NCBI GenBank assembly: GCA_001275005.1
Contig: JWZX01002241.1
Span: forward strand, 1-23,385
Source of the DNA: Chrysochromulina tobinii
Lineage: Eukaryota; Haptophyta; Prymnesiales; Chrysochromulinaceae
DNA: 23,385 nt
Reading direction: 5' to 3'
The notes under the pieces are model-generated. The model was not told the origin of the DNA. It did not search any database and was given only the letters and a program-made list of their open reading frames with translations. The translations under genes were made by a program, and so were the position numbers. Shown here piece by piece: positions 21,929 to 23,385 of this stretch. Within the stretch, counting starts at the first letter, position 1. Each line of letters starts with the position of its first letter.

Positions 21929-23385
21929 TCAATGGTCCTCGTCGAATCCGATGCCCGCCGTCTCCGGCAGGAAGCTCGCAATCACGGCGACGCTCAGGTT
22001 GGCCGCGGCGATCACAGCGCCAATGAGCCACCCGGGGAGGCCCGAATACACCCAATTCGAGGCTGGGATACAGCCCATCACATTGAAGAGAAAGGCCGTG
22101 TTGGCGCCCAGACCACGCACGCGTGTCGGGTACATCTCCGGCGCAGCGATCCACATTGCGCTGTTGCCCGCCGCGAGGGAGAAGCGCGAGAGGGCAGCTA
22201 AGACCGTCACGGCGGTGCTGCCGATGACACCGACGCCGAGCGCCATCGTCGCGCTGGAGGTCGCTAATACCGTGAACGCACAAATCTGCACGCCGCGTCG
22301 GCCGCCCCAGAGACCAAACGGTCCACGGGGAGAGTCGACGACCAGCTGCACAAGAAGCGTGCCGGGAAGCTCAGAGGCTAGCACTGGCAGCTGCGCCGTG
22401 TAGTCAAAGTCGCATGCGAAAGCCGACGAGGCGTTGGTGGGGCCGCTGCCGGCGTCGCCAGCGTCGTCGCTCGCAGAGCCGTTGTTGCCCAAGATGAACG
22501 TCTGGAAGTAGACGGTGCCTGCCCACCCGAAGCCCGCTATGAGCCACAGGAGCCAATGCGTAAGCGCGCGCTGGCGCAGGGCTGGCTCGGCGAGGATGTC
22601 GACTGCGCCGCCCAGTCCCAGGGGCTTGAGACAGAGGCGCGCGGCGCGTTCAGCCGGGGTCGCGGCGGCACGCTCGTGGTTTGCACGCGCAGACATGGAG
22701 ACGCCTTGCGACAGACGCGACAGGCGCACCGCGCCGGGATCCAGCCGTGCCGTCACGCCGCCCGCGCCCGCGCCCACGTCCGCGTCCGCGCCATCGTCGG
22801 CGACCAGGTCGAGGAGCGAATCGCGAAGCCCCGCTGAAGGGCGTGCCGACAGGCGTGCCGACAGGAGCGAGTCGCCTAGTCCAGCGTCACCACTGATCGG
22901 CGGGCGGCAGTTGAGGCGCGCGATCTTCTCGAGCACGGCCATCGCCTCGTCGCACCGTCCCTGCTCCACCAGCCAGTGCGGCGACTCGACCAGCGCCGGG
23001 GTGAGCACCAGGGCGAACAGCACCGGCGTCACCACCATGAGAACGAGCACACGCCACGGTTCCCAGCTACTGGGAGGAAAGCCAGGCGCTAACGAGCCGA
23101 CGGAGAACCATGCGGCGACGAGCACGAGGATCGAGCCAGCGCACCAGAACCAGTTCGTCAGGTTGAGCACCGCGCCGCGCTGCTTGGGCGGCGCGATCTC
23201 AGACAGGAGATCAAACGGCACCATCACGCCACCAAGGCCGACGCCCATCAAGCCCATCCAGAGGCACAACGCGAGCCAGCTCTGGGAGGTCGCGGCGCCA
23301 CCTCCTGCGACCCCCATGATCACCACGGATAAGACCACCGCAGTCCGCCGGCCGCGCGAGTCGGCGATGGCGCCGAAGATTGGCG
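21929..23385 (-). CDS. MFS transporter, SV2/SVOP-like (5' end outside window)
   Basis: The frame is open to the right window edge, so the N-terminus is missing. About 485 aa are visible. It begins with the cytoplasmic motif A between TM2 and TM3 (FGAIADSRGRRTAVVLS). Then come TM3-6 with PFDLLSEIAPPKQRGAVLNL and a WFWCAGSILVLVAAWF helix, then VESPHWLVEQGRCDEAMAVL, the usual end-of-N-half motif (ESPRWL). A long cytoplasmic linker (about nt 22910-22590) follows, and the C-terminal half has GFGWAGTVYFQTF, LPGTLLVQLVVD and APEMYPTRVRGLG before the last helices. This is the pattern of SVOP/OCT-type transporters that carry organic cations, sugars or other small solutes; the substrate cannot be read. 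The stop is at 21929-21931. No intron is needed within the visible part. Confidence 0.88.
   Translation of the reverse strand, partial: PIFGAIADSRGRRTAVVLSVVIMGVAGGGAATSQSWLALCLWMGLMGVGLGGVMVPFDLLSEIAPPKQRGAVLNLTNWFWCAGSILVLVAAWFSVGSLAPGFPPSSWEPWRVLVLMVVTPVLFALVLTPALVESPHWLVEQGRCDEAMAVLEKIARLNCRPPISGDAGLGDSLLSARLSARPSAGLRDSLLDLVADDGADADVGAGAGGVTARLDPGAVRLSRLSQGVSMSARANHERAAATPAERAARLCLKPLGLGGAVDILAEPALRQRALTHWLLWLIAGFGWAGTVYFQTFILGNNGSASDDAGDAGSGPTNASSAFACDFDYTAQLPVLASELPGTLLVQLVVDSPRGPFGLWGGRRGVQICAFTVLATSSATMALGVGVIGSTAVTVLAALSRFSLAAGNSAMWIAAPEMYPTRVRGLGANTAFLFNVMGCIPASNWVYSGLPGWLIGAVIAAANLSVAVIASFLPETAGIGFDEDH

Overview
This window looks like nuclear DNA from a GC-rich, compact-genome microbial eukaryote, most likely a haptophyte-type alga, with a stramenopile alga such as a pelagophyte as the alternative. 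I infer this from several things. There are Ser/Pro-rich extracellular linkers of the hydroxyproline-rich algal kind. There is an algal DTC...DG.CDDGG cysteine module, and there are SEA-like domains with RRRRL basic clusters. The gene families are eukaryotic (cyclin Y, LIM, OCIA, Patched/Dispatched). Candidate GT-AG introns are very short (43-82 nt) and the ORFs are long. I see no bacterial operons, Shine-Dalgarno sites, rRNA, convincing tRNA or CRISPR.

Layout. Positions 1-2100 hold no convincing gene. They contain a large array of the half-palindrome GATACAT/ATGTATC (about 240-1400), a TCGACAG micro-repeat array (about 1519-1672) and a 9-bp stem-loop. A cyclin Y-type cyclin follows on the + strand (2105-3583), then a + strand gene with a degenerate LIM domain and a duplicated WLKE(R/K)WEST motif (3793-4791). 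A stray 3' exon-like coiled-coil segment lies at 4918-5079, and about 1 kb of intergenic DNA follows.

The second half is dominated by surface and membrane proteins. A minus-strand type I membrane protein (6056-8968, possibly starting at 9002) carries two nearly identical LamG-like domains, an extracellular-nuclease-type OB-fold domain without its nuclease, a Pro-rich stalk, a SEA-like domain and one transmembrane (TM) segment. It is divergent from a + strand OCIA-domain-like protein (9249-10046). Convergent with that gene is a very large, probably spliced minus-strand gene (10748-18041, about 2,370 aa). It encodes a Patched/Dispatched-like RND protein whose two halves are separated by a chain of roughly ten TM hairpins. 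A 308-bp divergent promoter region separates it from a secreted Cys-rich TNFR/ephrin-type repeat protein (18350-21307). The right end is the 3' part of a minus-strand SV2/SVOP-type MFS transporter that runs off the window.

The genes do not form an operon, but cell-surface and sterol/lipid-type membrane functions are concentrated from 6 to 23 kb. The most novel item is the RND protein with the multi-hairpin membrane insert. The GATACAT array, with an exact 11-bp local period and a roughly 60-bp higher-order period, is the most unusual non-coding element.
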